Numbered from the stretch's first letter, positions 1 through 15,200 are shown. The stretch is 64,000 nucleotides of DNA from Branchiostoma floridae (GCF_000003815.2 NC_049982.1:16499264-16563263); one strand, 5' to 3'. Program-made: numbers and translations. Notes: a model not told the origin generated them from the letters alone.

Positions 1-1689
1 GCTCCAACAATAAAAACCGGCATAACTATTCGGTTATGCGTCCAGGGCATCATGACACTTTGTTTTCACGAATTTTGCACCCCGAGGTAAAACGTGTTTC
101 CACCGATAGAACCACCGTGAATTCACCTCATACGTCCGAAAAGTAACTATCTATAGAGAGTTACTCGTGACAATTTAATTTTGGTACAAACATATGATTA
201 CGCACAGCAGCCGAAATCTTTGTTCTGCACAATGCCATATTTGACTGAGATGTTCGTCAACAATATCGATATCTCGGCATGAAAGGTTCCCTTTGACGCA
301 AATACCGATAATGAAGTCACACCCGTTTTTATGGCTCAAGTACCGCCATCGGAAAAGTATTTCTCCAACCCCAACTGCATTAGAAATTAACTACAATGAA
401 ATGGTAAGAAAAGAGCGCGTCGATTCATGGGCTGTCCTTGGTACTGAGACGTTTGTAGCTGCGCTACTCAAACACGCCGTGTGTAGGCAGGATATTATAT
501 TTACTTCTATGAAGAAACTGTAGGCTAAAGTGTTCAAAAATTTGGTCATAAATTCAATTAAGTACAATTTGATAGCGCCCTAACCTGATCAGCTATACGC
601 GGAAATTCTTCTTAGAGAAAATTAATCTCCAAGCAACCTTCCCATGATGTCGTGTGTTTGTCCAAATCACTGCCTTAGGTGTTTCTTGTGTACTTCCCGT
701 GTTTCTTATGTACTATTCCTTTGGCTCCACCGACGTGGATTATCCTTTCATTGTACAAAGGTAAGGAAGTCAGATATGTGGCACTTCTGAGTAATTGCTA
801 TTTGCAAGGTGATTGTAACTGCAACGATCTTTAAAGGATGTGGCAACCTCATCATATGAGCATGAAATAAGATACTTTTTTTTGTCTTGGAAGAAAGAAT
901 ACGTGCTGAGTCTACAAAGGAACAGGGCGTTACCCGTCTAAGGAGCACTGGTACGATGCACACTTTCACTCCAGCAAACCTTACAAACAGTTTTCTAGTG
1001 TTTCTGTTTTACATACCCGTTTTTTTTTTTACCGACACAGACCTTGTTTTTTCAAGTGTTCAATTTATAATGCATGTAACTTTTGCTATTGTGTTCCGTT
1101 AGTAATCAAACCAGTCCGCAAGAAATGATTGCCTTACAAGTGGTGTGTAGTTAGGCTGTACTAGACGAGGTCAATAATGGCGATGCTAAGTGAACACAAG
1201 AGCTAAGGCATAAATGACAACGCATAAGCATGAACTTATTTACATTGTTCGGCCTAAAATGTCGACAGAGTTGTCTTTGCAGTTTGAAGTCTGCTACTCA
1301 GCCTTTGGAATTCCTTGTTGTTCGATTCTCCTTTCACTCAGCTACCTGGTATCAGATTCATTACGCTAAGAAGGTCACAAAAATCATCGGTTGCACATGA
1401 GCCAGACATGGCCTCCGACAACTGGCCAACCATGGTGTGACCAGTTATCGGCCCAACCATGTCCCGAACATGTTCTACCCACGTCGCAACAGTTTCCTAA
1501 CCAGTTTATAACTTAGCTCCTGATGCTCTCTAACCTAATCATCCAGACCTCTGACTGTGGAATCCCTTCTGACTGATTCCTAACTGATTGCCAAAATCTC
1601 TCACGAATTTGAAAATGGACAAAACCAGCGATTTTCAACCATCATCGAGAGACTAAGTCGGGATCACAGCTAGCGTTAAACTTTAAGGC
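1..1689. other. Intergenic, nothing identified
   Basis: I see no coding exon, RNA gene or clear repeat here. Open frames are short and match no family I recognise. Confidence 0.5.
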
Positions 1690-2010
1690 TTATTCTGCGT
1701 CGACACAAATTCTGGTAGTATCATACACATCATCTTTTAGTAGTTTTGTAGTATCATCTTTCCATTTCAACCACGACACATATATAGAATTTTTGGCGAT
1801 TGTCAGCAAAGTAATACAGTCTTTTTTACATCCCAACAAAACATTGTCTTCAATAACACCTATTCTATCCCAGAAGTTTCTTAATCTAATACATTCAAAA
1901 AAACATGTGCTCATGGTGTAACAAAATAAGCTATTCAAATCACGCGCATCAGACAAAGGCTCATTTACCGCCATTCTTATTAAGGCATCGTTTGGAGCAA
2001 ATTGTGACGT
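1690..2010 (-). pseudogene. Possible non-LTR retrotransposon C-terminal fragment
   Basis: The minus-strand frame ends at a stop at 1690. It contains a stretch reading CFFECIRLRNFWDRIGV, followed by LLGCKKDCITLLTIAKNSIYVSWLK. The pattern (aromatic-x-E-C, then a hydrophobic-FW pair, then LL-x-IAK-x-x-IY) resembles the tail of non-LTR retrotransposon polyproteins, after the reverse transcriptase. No reverse transcriptase core is present, so this would be a 5'-truncated dead copy. It lies head to head with the plus-strand fragment that starts near 2016. The open frame continues to 2142, but that part is antisense to the better-supported plus-strand fragment. The call rests on pattern memory and could be a chance ORF. 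Confidence 0.4.
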
Positions 2011-2015
2011 AAATT

Positions 2016-2510
2016 GTGGAATGTTACCTGTACCACACAGATTTTCAGCTAAGGTCCACTCTGTGTAAAATGAGGATAAGTGCTCATTCACTAGAAATAG
2101 AAAGGGGTAGGTACAAAAAACTTCCTGTTGACGAGAGAACATGTAATTATTGTTCAGGGAAAGCAGTGGAAGATGAACTACATTTTATTTGTCAATGTTC
2201 ATTTTACAATTCTGAAAGAAGAAAATTTTACCTTGAAATCAACAAAACTTTCCCAAGATTCTCACACCTTACCGACCAACAAAAAACAATCTTTTTGCTT
2301 AAGTCGTCTATAAAATGTTGGACAATTCATCTCAAGTACAGAAAAGAAGTCAAACCCATCGAATAGCTTAAGTAGAAATAGATTTAGAATAGAAATTATT
2401 TCCCGCTCATCTATAAATATCATGTTCCTTCTTTGTTAAGTATACAATTATGTATACCACGCTGTTTGAAATTAGCCTTCGGGCATGAGCTTGCAATAAA
2501 GATTATTATC
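2016..2510 (+). mobile_element. LINE (non-LTR retrotransposon) 3' end, truncated
   Basis: An open frame of about 116 codons ends at 2366. It reads LRSTLCKMRISAHSLEIERG, then CNYC, then VEDELHFICQC. This is the hallmark end of many invertebrate LINE polyproteins: a basic 'RISAHSLEIE-RGRY' segment, then a zinc-knuckle-like C-x2-C...H-x4-C motif. The reverse transcriptase and endonuclease parts are missing, so the copy is 5'-truncated and inactive. After the stop, the 3' untranslated part runs to an AATAAA at 2495-2500 and AT-rich sequence near 2510, which I take as the element end. Family recognition is confident at the level of non-LTR element; the clade (CR1/L2-like or other) is not determined. 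Confidence 0.7.
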
Positions 2511-5500
2511 ATATTTATTAAGTGCTTCGGGCATAAACAAAGACTGGATCGAAGAAAATACAGCGAACAAAGTATTTTTTCTTGTTAGGTCCAGATGTAT
2601 TTCTGTATGCTAACAGAGGGGACGCCAATGGCATTTTGTTGGCGGTAGATGTCAAGGAGGGAGACCCTGAGGCTCTTTGGGCAGGTGTCTGTTTTCCAGA
2701 AGGCGCCCTAGCTGTGTATTTCTAATGAGGATCTAACGACATTTGCCTGAGTTTTAGCGATCTCCTTGCAGGCGTAGTGCAATGCTATCAAACCGGCCAT
2801 AAAGAAGAAGAAATTTTTCACGGAAAATGAAAAGAATGATGAGAATTAGAAACAAGTCACAAACGTTGCAGTCAAGGTATAGTTTCCTTATTTTCCTCTA
2901 ACGTATGGTTTCCTTATTTTCCTCTAACCCATAGTTTCTTATTCTTCCATCATTTCTCTAACATCTGTATGCTGATACGCTCAGATAGACTGTGTGATGG
3001 GTGGACGTATGGTTTTCTATTTGCCCCATTATTTCCCCCATTCCTTACCTGCATGCGACTAGCTTAATAGAGGTAAAGTCACCTAGACATTTAGACTATA
3101 CTAGAAGTCTAATGACTTATAAAACTTTTCTGCTTTTCTCTATCTGGCCTCTCGTCTCACTGTCACATTATCTTAAGGAAATAAAGAAATGCTGAAAATC
3201 GAAGCAAACTGCAACCCTTTGGGGCAGGCGTAACGGACGAAGCTGTCCAGCATCATCACTCAACACCAACTCTCACCGGCGTGATGGTGTGGATTACACC
3301 ATATTTCACTTACATGTACACTTTCGTTACCTTGAAAGGGCGTTCTTGACTTGTTTACATGACGTGATTTACCCATCCTTCTTCTCTTTTGAAAGCTAAC
3401 GAAGATTTTTTTTAAACTTACGAAAGAGCTTCGATGTAATCCTATAAAACTTCGTCACATCGGAGTTTTAAAAGCATGTGTTTGGGACAGTGGTGTGACG
3501 CCATGGAGTCGCCATGTCTGGATGTATGCCGCGCCGTCTGAAAGCTTGGATATGAAAGGTGCGTATGTGTCAGGTATCGACCGTTTTCAAGGCGATGGTG
3601 TAGGTTGTAAGTGTGAAATGGCCGCCCGGCTGCAGCCGGTGTGGAGGTACACATGGCGTCATATTCCATGTTGTATTGACCTAGTGGTTAACAACGCTTT
3701 GTTCTAAAATCTCAAAGTATGAAAACTCAAATTTCGTACCAAATATCGGTTATCTGACCGGCAATAAGTTGGAGTTGAAACTTGAAAGAACTTGATAAGA
3801 ACTTGGAAGTATTGTTTTGAATCTTCATTGCGTGGCTACGGTAATATTGTAAAGTACATCTCCCGGCCACATTCTGAACTAATACTAAACTAGACAAAAT
3901 CGTGATGGCTTAGGTGGGTCTGGGGTGGAAAAATCATCGTATATCGTTTGCGGTGACCTATTCCTAGCACATGAACACACATATGGTCACAAGGTTACGT
4001 GCATTGTTCCGTCGTTTGTACTGCGGATGAAACTATTCAGGCTTGGGATATCCTGGGCTTACTTTTATATCTCAAAGTAAAAAAATATGGTGAAAATTGC
4101 ATCCAGTATTCATGGTAACCTTTAACTATACGTTTAGCAGGACAATCATGCAGAATTTAGCAACAATACCAGCAACAGTCTATTTTCCCAAAAATTAGCC
4201 AGAATATTACCTTCTCAGTGCTTTGGTCCAGACTACTGTAACCTTCTGACGTATTCATGATTTTGCAATTTGTGTACGTGTCTAAGGCAATCTTTAAGCA
4301 CGTATCAACAGCATTTTCAGAATTTTAGCAGGACATTTTTAGTGCTCGTGACAGGTAGCAATACATATGACGCGATATTAATGTGCATTGTAAATATTTA
4401 AATCCCTCACCTAAAATGTTTTGCTATGTCGCTTAAGACAAAAATGTTTATGAACGATCCTTTCACGCTATATATAGTGAATAAGCCTTGCACGTTATGG
4501 CGGCCATGAAGACTTCATGTTGTTGATACTGCCACGACTATCTATGGCTCTTACAAGCATCTGAAGTCCATAAATCCAGCTTTTAAATGGCAAAAGTAGC
4601 CCCATAGTGGTGTAGGCCCAAAGGCCCGTTCACTGAGATATTTCAAAATTTAACCTTGCAGAGACGTATCAGAAATTTAACGGAACTGTGTAGACAAGAT
4701 AACAGTACCCCTGAAAGATAAAATGATAGAATCTTATCTTTCTGGCGTTAAGGGTGGCAAATAAGATAATCAGAAGTTCTAAATATTGATATGTATCTCT
4801 GCACATAAAAACATTGCCGATTCAGTGTGCATGATATAAGAGTTGGGGATAGATCTGGATGTCATGACGATCGTCATGATTAGAAGAGACTGAGAAGCAA
4901 GGCCATATATAACGTCATACTCGACAACAATAGTCCAAGGATGTTGAATAGTCCTAGTGTCTCTAAGTCTGGACTAAGTGTGGTCCATATTTGTGGGACA
5001 GGAGCGGGGTTCATGGAGACATCTTCATAACCTTTCCTTTTACCATACCATGCACTTTTATCATAGAAATAAGATCGCGGGTTCTAACTTGTTTTCTATT
5101 GTTTATTAACAGAAAAACAGAAGGTGACTACAGTAAATAAAGAAAATAAATGATACTGATACTACAGTGCGCAGGTGGTTAGAAGCTCGAAAGCTTATAA
5201 ATTATGTAGGAAATTAACAATGAACTAGTAACAATGAACTAGTAATAATGAACTAGTAACAATTAATCAAAATAAGTAGCATATGATACATAATAAAAAG
5301 GAAGAAAACCAAGTCAGAAATGCAATAAAGATAAATGAAAGGGAAAAACATATCAATTGAACATCATTGATGCAATAGTTGTATAACATAGTAAAAGATT
5401 ATTGAATTAGTGCAAAAGTCGCTATAATGAAATAAAAAATATACTATTTAGCATATTAGTTACAGTGAGTAAGGCCTGAGCACTAGTCTGCTGTTTTAAC

Positions 5501-6255
5501 CATATACCACACCAATGATTGTCACATTACATCTCAAAATCACCTGCTCAGAATATTTCTTAGGATTTTCTTCATGTCTTGACATGAAGCCCTTGGAAAT
5601 CCGAAAACAAACCTTCCCGTTTTACCAGCCATTTCATGCCAGTCATTTGGAGTAAACTGTGAGGGGAAAACTCTATTATTACCGTGACCCAGAAATTTGA
5701 AAATTGGAATATACGGCGTCCGAATTGCACTGCACTCATTCTACGTCGCCATGAATGTCGCATAGAGCGGGTACTGTGTGCACACACGTCTCTCCTACGG
5801 TAGTCGTCTTCATCGTTACACGGTAAATATAGTGCTTTATGCAGTAGGGATGCTGGGTGCGTGGTTGTTTATTGGTATTCATAAAAACAACCACCCAAAC
5901 TACCACAAAACCCCAAAAGAATCTCGGACGTCATTGTCAGATGTTGCATAGATTATGAAAATCGTGCGATTGGCTGCCTTTTGAAATAACAAAGATGAAG
6001 AAAACACTTGAGCACCAGCGCAGCCGCTGATTGGTGGACGGCAGGCCTAAGGTTACTGGTACGCCCACATTGGTCTTTGGTGCCGGTCGGCGGAATGCTC
6101 TCTTTCAGAGAGACCGGCGAAGGCGCGAGCACACGCTGAACATTGCTCTCTGGCCAACTCAGGGCGATGTTCCTTCTTCTTCTAGGACTGTGACGAACAC
6201 CTTTTTTTTCGAGACAGCTTTCGGCCTGCCATCACTCCCGTGGCGCGCACAGAAG
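2511..6255. other. Intergenic region upstream of the GPCR gene
   Basis: No gene is supported. The stretch 5080-5460 is strongly AT-rich. A small tandem repeat at 5219-5263 has three copies of a 15-bp unit containing GAACTAGTAA. The promoter and any 5' untranslated exon of the downstream receptor should lie near the 3' end of this interval; I see no convincing TATA box. Confidence 0.5.
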
Positions 6256-9200
6256 ATGGACGAGTTCATCAACGAGACGGACTGGAACGAGACGGATGCT
6301 TCCAACGAAACGGAGAGAATCTTGGTCCCTCCACAGGTGAGAAATGCGACTTCACTCAGCGTTAGCGAGGGATGTTTCAATGGTGTGCTTTTTACTAATG
6401 GTACAGATGTATATAATGAGCAAATCTGGGTTGACTTTATCTTTGCCAACAGCCTGTGCCACATCAGACGACTGCAAGACAGAGAAAAACTGTATGGCTG
6501 GAAAAGATTTTACATGGCGACATGCTCGCGCCGTGCTCTAGTTTTGTACACAACAGCAATATGTTATTCGGCCGTCGCTCAATTTGCTCAAAAATACCCA
6601 TTAAAACTAAAAAACTGTTAGATTGGTGCAGAAATTTATGGCTAGAATGCAACAAAGCAACCAGAAGACCCCTATAAACTGGTATTTAAACTCTCTAGAC
6701 AAAGATGAATTGTCATCCTCCATGCAAATATTGCAGTTTAAAGACATCACCAATCCCTTAGAGTGATCAATGTCTGCGGCAACAGTTGTACCAAAAGGTA
6801 AAAAAAAAGCCACGAAGAACGTATACAAAATCTATAAAGACTATTGATTTCACTGTCAGCATGACAGCACACAGTAAAAAACAGATCATTTTTGACTACC
6901 TCAAATATTGTATATACAAGTCCATATCCAAGGAGTACTTCCTGGATTCAACCAAAGGAAGCATCTTCTGCCGAATGGAAATTAAAGATGTTTCCCCATC
7001 AGATCCGAACCAAACTTTTGACCTGGGTTAGATCATCATGTACAGTCCCGATTTGAAGCTAGTCAGTCCTCGAGGTGATCTACAAAACGTGTGGTTTTGG
7101 CTATGGCCTTCAAGATCTGCGTTGTACCTCCTTCCGCCTGTTAAAACGTATTGATGTTGATTTCGTCGGGTCATTCCTATATATGACATAGATCACATTG
7201 TGGCATTACGGAATTGTTTTGGTTTCTCATCACAATGCATTCGGTCATAGATACCACCCATAAGACTAAGTTGGCGTGGCCTAATACATTGCGTTGCCTA
7301 GTGGTCTTTTTAGATGCATTCTTTGTGGGTGGTGGATAAATGTAACCTGGAGGTATTATACCGGTAGATGTTACGATGAGCGGGTGGAGCTTTATTTGCC
7401 ATTTGTAGAAAGACCAATGTGATAGCAGGTTATACCGTATCATATACCTGTAGTCTGTACCGTTCCCCCCTCAGTACCCCGGCGTGCTGCTGGTCCAGAG
7501 TCTCAGCCCCCTGCTCATCCCCATGTTTGGCGCCATCGTGCTCGTGGGGGTTGTCGGGAACGTGCTACTCACCTACGTCATCCTCCGCAACAAGAGCATG
7601 CGCAGTGTGACGAACGTCTTCATCTGTAACCTGGCTGTGTCAGACATCGCCACCTGCGTCATGTGCATCCCCTTCACCCTGGCCTACTCACTGGATCACA
7701 GCTGGTACTTTGGAGAGGTCAGTACTGAATCTTACACAAAGTGTGCAATCTAAAGTAATATTGCAATCAATGATTCTAAAGGATTACTCTTCTGAAAAGT
7801 TTCACAAAACAAATCAAGTTCTATATTCTACCCTATGTAACAGTTACATTACATTTCTACAGTTACTCTAAAGGCACTCACAGCAACGACTGTACATTCA
7901 AGAATAGTAAATGGCATTTTTTTAAGCAAATGCGTTCTATGCCATACCTGCTCAAACACGTTAAGATCCGTCATTCATCTTCACCCTTGTGCGCACGTTA
8001 TGACGCCATCAGTACCGGGATGCCATTCAGATATCGCCAATTTGATTTTCCTGGTTCTACTTTAACGTATTGATATCGACAGACAAGTATGTACATTAGG
8101 GCCGCAAGATGAGCAAGCCTTAATTGGATTAAAGGTGTTAACGCTATAACCGTTTATAGCTTGAAATGAATATAGAGTTTATCGAAGATCTCGACAGTAG
8201 GTGAGGCGAGCAACTTGTAGACGTACCATATAGAACTACTAGCCTTAATCGGTCCTGTTCGTGGTCTATTTGTTGTTTAAAAAACTATACGAAAAGAATT
8301 TCGATCACGGATTGTCACAAGGATATTGTTATTCTGCCTTACCGATTTAAGACAGAGACTGCTCAGAGATTATGTTGCAATTTTCAACCAAAACCTATGG
8401 TGACAACACTTAATGTAAAGGCCTTATGAACAGAAAGGACCCAAGGCAGTAAGCCAACAGATGAAAATATCAGGATTCCTCCGTATACGTATTTTGCCTT
8501 TGGAGTTTCCAAGCAAAGAGATGTAGTTTTATGAGAAAGCAAAAACTGACCTCCTCGGTACATAAGATCTGTCAACACGTCAACTCCTCTTTCCACTCGA
8601 AAATGCCTCCGAGGTGTTTCGGTACCGGGATATCCGCAACAACTGGCGAAAGCGCACAACGGTGGGGTCGCTATCGTGTTACGTAGAAATGTGAGCGCAC
8701 AGGAAGAGCCATGGTCGCCATCACCCTGGCGACTGTTTTAAACTGGTTCAAAACAGTCACGTCTGCGAGCGCTTATGGGAGGCATGACCCTGCTGCCGAC
8801 GAAGAAATGGCAGAGTTCCCCCTGTCAGGGTCATGCCTCCTTGTAATTTAGAGCTCGCAGACTCGTCGTCCGATCGATTTTCGCCTAGTGTGAGGGGCGT
8901 ATAAGGATGACGATCCAACGATGAGCGTAGAGCGTAGAGCGCATAATGGGCACAGAGAGCACGAAAGGAGCACACAGCGATCTAGCTCTGCGATTCAGGT
9001 TGCAGTGAGAGCGCAGCGAGAGCGCCGACTAGAAGAGAGAGACCTTAACATCAGGAAGGTATCCTCGTTGACGAGTCTTTATCAAGTTTTCTGCACCAAT
9101 GGTGGTGCTGAATCATTTTAGTCTGTGGTTTTGTCTTTCGTTTACCAAATGTTGTATGGAACAATTCACATTTTCTACAGGACTCAAAGTCCGTCTTTAC

Positions 9201-12200
9201 ATCCTTTTAGTAAAAAGATCACTAACGCGAGCTGTAGTTTCCTGTAGCCCATTGTTGGCATTCCCTGCTGGTAGTGTGCTCAACCAAATAATTTGTGCAT
9301 TACCAACCATCTCCTGCGTCTAATGTGGCTGATGGGAGGGTATGTTTGGAAACGTTATTAAAAACGGTTCGTACAATTCATCACTATGAAGAAGGCGGGG
9401 ACATCCAGAATCCGCCTCTAATCCACCAAAATTAAAGAAATAACCATTCAAGAAACCAGTGGGGGATTCGTATCCTGCTCTGCATTACGGAAGATTGAAA
9501 ACGCTCTCAGGTGAGTACCACCAAGAGATCTAATTGCTTTTCCCCTCCTTCAACTGGCGATACAGCTCTGCATAGAGATTGATCTTCCTGTCCGGGATCA
9601 CTCAAGTTCCATCCTCTATCTCTCGACTAAAGCAGAACCAATCCCCAGTCTACCTGTGTAACGCATGTGCGGCTCAGTAGGTGTTCTCCTGGTGGTGATC
9701 CTACTGACATCGCATCCATCAAGCGATTATCCCCAATGCCCGTCAGCTTCGCTCCCATCATCCTTGGTATTTACACCACGTTCTGTGAGTGCGTATGTTC
9801 GGGGTCCGATATGAGTCGACATCACAGCTTTGTGGGTCTTAATCGACTGTTACATCAAGAAGCAGGCTTCACCGTCCGATAGGATCTGAAGAGAACCTGC
9901 TATAACATTTTGGGGGATCACCACAGCACAGTATATCAAACTGATAGCTCTTTCCAAATAGGAGAGTTTCTTGAAAAGTACTTTTGGACAGGTTATGATG
10001 GACCAAAGTTATCAGGACCGTCAATGTTAAAGTTAAAGTAGACGTCTACCTCAGAAGTAATAAAAAAACTCAAACGAGTAGTCAATCTGCGGGATGTATC
10101 ACCTTTGTTCGTTTCTCTCATGCATGCGTCGCTACTTCTTCATTTTACCGATTATAAGTAGGACCTACCTGTCGCACGATTGTCAGAAGATTTCCAACTG
10201 AGGCTGTTCTTGGGATAGCCGTGCATGATGCATGGTGCGAAGATGTCTTGTTACTGATGAGGCTGTCTTACGATCCTTCTCGGTGTTAATTTCTATCACA
10301 TGATGTGACTCACATCCTGCCTGAAAATAGTACGACATCAAAATCGCACGACGACCGCACCGTGGCACCAATCTGGCATTTTCACAACAGATCATGACTG
10401 ACATTAGGGGACGACTGAAACTGGAGACTTGGGAGACTGTTTTTGTTTTCCTTTCCATTATGAATATCTTGTATAGAGGCTAAATTTGTTCCCTGTAGTT
10501 GAGCCAAACACTACATCCTGTCCATGAAGCAGCCCCATTAAGACTGTTGAGTTAAAAACTCCCATTACGTCCATTACAAAGCAGACATCACCCGAAGGGC
10601 AGTCTCATATTTCTTATGTGCCCTTTCACTGAACTTTATATCAAAGGGGCAGTGCTGGATAAGTGGAGGAAATAGCGTCCATTCACACTGAACCTTAATG
10701 ATAAATGTAAGATCTCTGCCTCCTACGCACCAACTTTAAATCTTGTGTCACAATTCAAGTGAATGCCGGCCGAATCTTTAGGTCAGTTGGAGCTCGGTTG
10801 GAAATTGCCCGAGCGTCGACCGTCCTTTTTGCTGAAAATCTGCCCCGTCACAAATTGGACTGGGGTCTGTGTTTTATTCCGAATAGTTTCCATACTGTCT
10901 TTTTCTTGGGGCAAAGCCGAAATCATACGGAGGTTTATTCCCAACAGATGAGGTGCTAAAAATCGTTAGAAGTCCTAGTCAGGCTTCGTCAGGCTGTTGA
11001 CAGTACTTTAGCCGAAAATGCCCATTTAGAGCTCGCCGTCATGTCAGCCGAGCTTAGTTCTTGATTTGTGACGGGGATTAAAACGTAGCTGGCCTCTCGT
11101 ACCGCGGGCCGTGGTGTTGGGCTTACTACTTTCCACGTGAAAGTTGCCGTTGGGGTCACCATATTGATTGGCCTCTACAGAAACAGTCGAGCAAAGGCGA
11201 TTGTGCTGGAAGCCATGTGTAACACCAATATTGTGCATTGTCCTAGCCCAGAGTGCCCGTGGAGATTATAGGATTTGTTTCGGTAGAACTTTGGCAGACA
11301 GAACGCAACTATCCTGTACCTGCTCTGACTGCATATCGCCTATCTATGCAATTCATTAGGCCAATAAAAGGCATTCATTAGGCCAATAAAAGGAAAAGTT
11401 CAGATGAATCAGGAATACTAATTACAGAACTAGAGTTCGGCGACCTCATACCTCCATGAAAATTTAGAGCTTTCGTAAATTTCATGCAATTGACTAAGAC
11501 ATTAACATAATTTATGCATTGTGTTGTTCATCATTGACAAACGTACACATGTCACAATTATAAAATTCCCATTATTAATCATAAAGCGGTTTTGCAATTT
11601 TTACATAAATTATGCAAATAAGTTCCTCATTACCATATTTGGTATCTGCTTATATTCCACCTATCATAATTAACATGTGTTACATTTATTGAAGTCCAGT
11701 TATTGCAAACAATGGAATTATACAATTTCCTCAGTAATTATGCAAATTAAGTCCTCACTTGCATAACATGTATATCATTATGAACATCTTTGCCTAAGGT
11801 ACCCGCATGCTTAATATGATGCCAATCCGTCAATCGTTTCTGCAGTTATCCTCTTCGGAATGTCTTGACAAAAACGCCCCTGCAGTTCCCAAATTAAATG
11901 TTAGGGGGCTGAAACTTGCCCAACTTTGTCATGACACTAAAAGCTATCTCCCACCTAAATTTCAAGACCATATCACGCCCAAGACAAGAGATACATAGAA
12001 AAAACTGCTATGATTGAATGTTGTCATCAATTATGCAAATTTGCTCCTATTTTGCATAATTAGTATTTCATTTTGTACAATGTTGTCTGAGGTGCCTACA
12101 TACCAAAAATCATGAAAATCCGTTGTTCCCTTCTTGAGTTATCCTCTTCAGAAGTTTTTGACAGAAATGACCCTGCTATCCCTAAACTAGACGCTAGGGG

Positions 12201-15200
12201 GCCCAAACTTATGTCACTTCTTCCTGAGCACAAGAGCTATCTAATACTTAAAAATCGTGACCATAGCATGTTCAGAACACCAAAATAGCAAAACCGGAAG
12301 TTGCGCTGCAGTACCAAGGGGAGCCACTAGGGGGCCCAAAATCTAATCATTTCCAGCTTTCATCACACCCTACCAACACACCAAGTATGAAACCAATCCA
12401 TCCAACCGTTCTTGAGTTATCTTGTTTACACACACACACACACACAGACAGACACACAAACACAGGGTAACCTCCATTCCATTACATTTCATGGAGGTAA
12501 TTATGTTTTATTATGTTTCCAAGTTGATAGGATAGCTACTGTTCCTTAACTTGCACAAGGCAAATTTCAATGCACGGTCACTCCATAATCTAGAACGTAA
12601 CTCTAAAAGTAAAATGGTGCATGAATACATGGATCTGATACCTCCCTACGGACAGGATATCCATGTTACAGTAAAGTGATCCACCGAGGTGTAGGAGTAG
12701 GTTCAATCTGTATCCTCATCCGTCAAACATGCGGAAGAGGCGACGGGGATTGATTTTGTGGATGTTCTATTTCCAGCTCTCCACCTCCGCGCGGGGTAGC
12801 GCGAGCTAGCTAGTGTCGACAGCATTCCTGAAGTGACATTTGGTAATAAATCACATACGGGTTCTCAACACTTCCCAAAGGCACCGTGCCAGCTTTGGAC
12901 ACTTCTGCAGTACATCATGCCAATGGCATTGACATTGGTGGGCGTCTCTTTGGAACAGCCACTAGCACTGTGTCAGACATTGCTTCCTGTGACTTTTACG
13001 TTTCATCATTCTATCAGTAGAAAGCGTTTTCTTCGGGTGTGCATATTGTATGTATTGTGAATGATTCTTTTAAAGTCTGAATTTGATCAGAAAATAACTA
13101 CACATGTACATGTATTGGATGTTGCTTCTTTTCAAACGCTGTTTCCGATCACAGAGACTGTTAAGTATCCGCGGAATATCACCTCCATACATGGGCTTTA
13201 AGAAAATTTTAACTAAATGCAAAGCTAAAACCGATTTGTGTTTTATGTCACTTTGACTGCGCACGCATATATGCAAATTCTAAAAGCTTCCATGCACGCC
13301 CACACACGCATTGCTTGTAGAAGCAGGCTTCTGAAAACTCATCAAAAGTTCCATGAGTAGATCCTATCGCGCTTTTTACGTGTTAAAAGGATTATCGTCT
13401 GGCTATGTTATAGGACAAAACACCATCCATGGATGCGTACTATCTGGAAGCGTGACATTTCACATGGCGATGGTTCATCCGTCCGTCATGCCACACTAAT
13501 GACCCGGCAGGACGGAGACAACCAGGCACACAGGTGCTCTAGAGCTCACAGGCAAGACACTTGCTTTTCTGCCGGATGGAGATAAGACATAATGACCATG
13601 GGCTTGCCTTTGGTAGGATTTTGTGGGAGTTTATGTGTTTAAGGCCTTAGGGCGTGCATATGGGCTGTAGATGCGGTAGTACCGGCCATCTGTCAAGTGG
13701 ATATCCTTTTCCCGAAAGGCGTCATGTATATATGGCGTTAGACGTGCGCTACTTTCCCTTGTAGACTCTCTCATGTCTCCAAACACATTACATATTAAGC
13801 GGGGTGTTGACTGGAAAGTATGGCCATGAAAAACTAGGTACATGTGCCGTTTAACCATGATCTCTACCTGACTGACTACGCTACCAATAATGTGGAGAAA
13901 AATTTGCCAGGTGAGTTTTCCTACCAGAGGAGTTGGTCGGCCGAGCGGAAACGTGAACCTAAGCGTGGACTGACTTCCCCGGCGAATTTCCCGGTTTTTT
14001 TTCGGAATTCTACGATCCACGTACCTCCTTAGGAAGGCCAGGTCAAGGCTAGTTAACAAGGCCTTAAATAGTGAGGTACAATACATAGTACATAACCTTC
14101 TTCGGCTTATCATACTTGTTGGTGCCAGAAGATCGGTGAACAGCCTTGTTACTAAGTATTTTATCTCCTCGGTATTTTTTGGCGGCCCATGTATTTGTAT
14201 CTTTTTTTTTTTATTTATCGTTTGTTTTCTGTTTCACTCCAACAAAGACACTCTAACTTTGGCACAGCAGCAATTTCATGTACAACTATACCGAGAACGA
14301 AAAGTGCCATGTAATCTAATGAGCATAAGCGGTATTCCCAGGCAACATCTCCAAGATTACTCAAAGTCATGCTTCAGGCTTCGGAGTAGCAGACTGGTAA
14401 TGAAGTCACTACATCTTGCATCCGTAATCTATACCGATGGGATTTTGAGTAATTACTGCAATTTGTAACAAAATTACAAAAGGGCCAACCAACGTAGGCC
14501 TTTGACTTCGAATTGCATGAGAGGCTACTGATGTAGGAGGTATGCCATATGCATGGGCTGGAAAATTGCCCCATAACTGTAGACTTCTTTTCACTTTCAG
14601 TGCACTTCGCAGGCGTTCATGCATCTTGTGCGTAGTTTCTGCGGCATTTTTATGGCTCTCTGCTTGCCGATGCGCGCTTTTTTTCTATTCATATTGCCAC
14701 ACGTAGCGCGATTAAGTCGCAGTACCTACATTTGAGTCTCACTTATAAGTATCATTGCCATGGTTACTCTGTATAAAATGGTGCGATTCACTTGAACCAT
14801 TTGGTAATTACGACTCTTAAATGATGTCGCAACGTCTCAAGCAACCAGATAAATGTTTGATGCGTGTTCCTGGTGAAAGATAAACTGACTGATGTATTTA
14901 ATGTTATGGCATTCATCATTATAAAACCCACATAGATCACCCTGCACTCTGTGCTTTTACTTTCGCAGCGCATGGCGCATTTTGACTGACCTGATAAAAC
15001 AATGAAGCATCAATGTATATGTGTTTAGTTGTGGTTATCTGATAGGGTATTACTGTCATTCAATCGCGTGGTATTTTACTAATACATATGTAAGAAAGGG
15101 ATGAGGGATAAGTATGATTCTACTGATGGTTGAAAAGGGTTGTTGGGGCCGTTTGATGCATCGGCAGTATCAGCGGAGGAATCCGTATGTGAAGAGAAGC

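Noticed and set aside
6031-6255. Upstream extension of GPCR exon 1
   Set aside because: The frame is open but has no in-frame ATG before 6256; the extension reads as low-similarity 5' leader.
13631-14113. 160-codon minus-strand frame inside GPCR intron 2
   Set aside because: No recognisable domain. One or a few chance frames of this length are expected over six frames in 64 kb.
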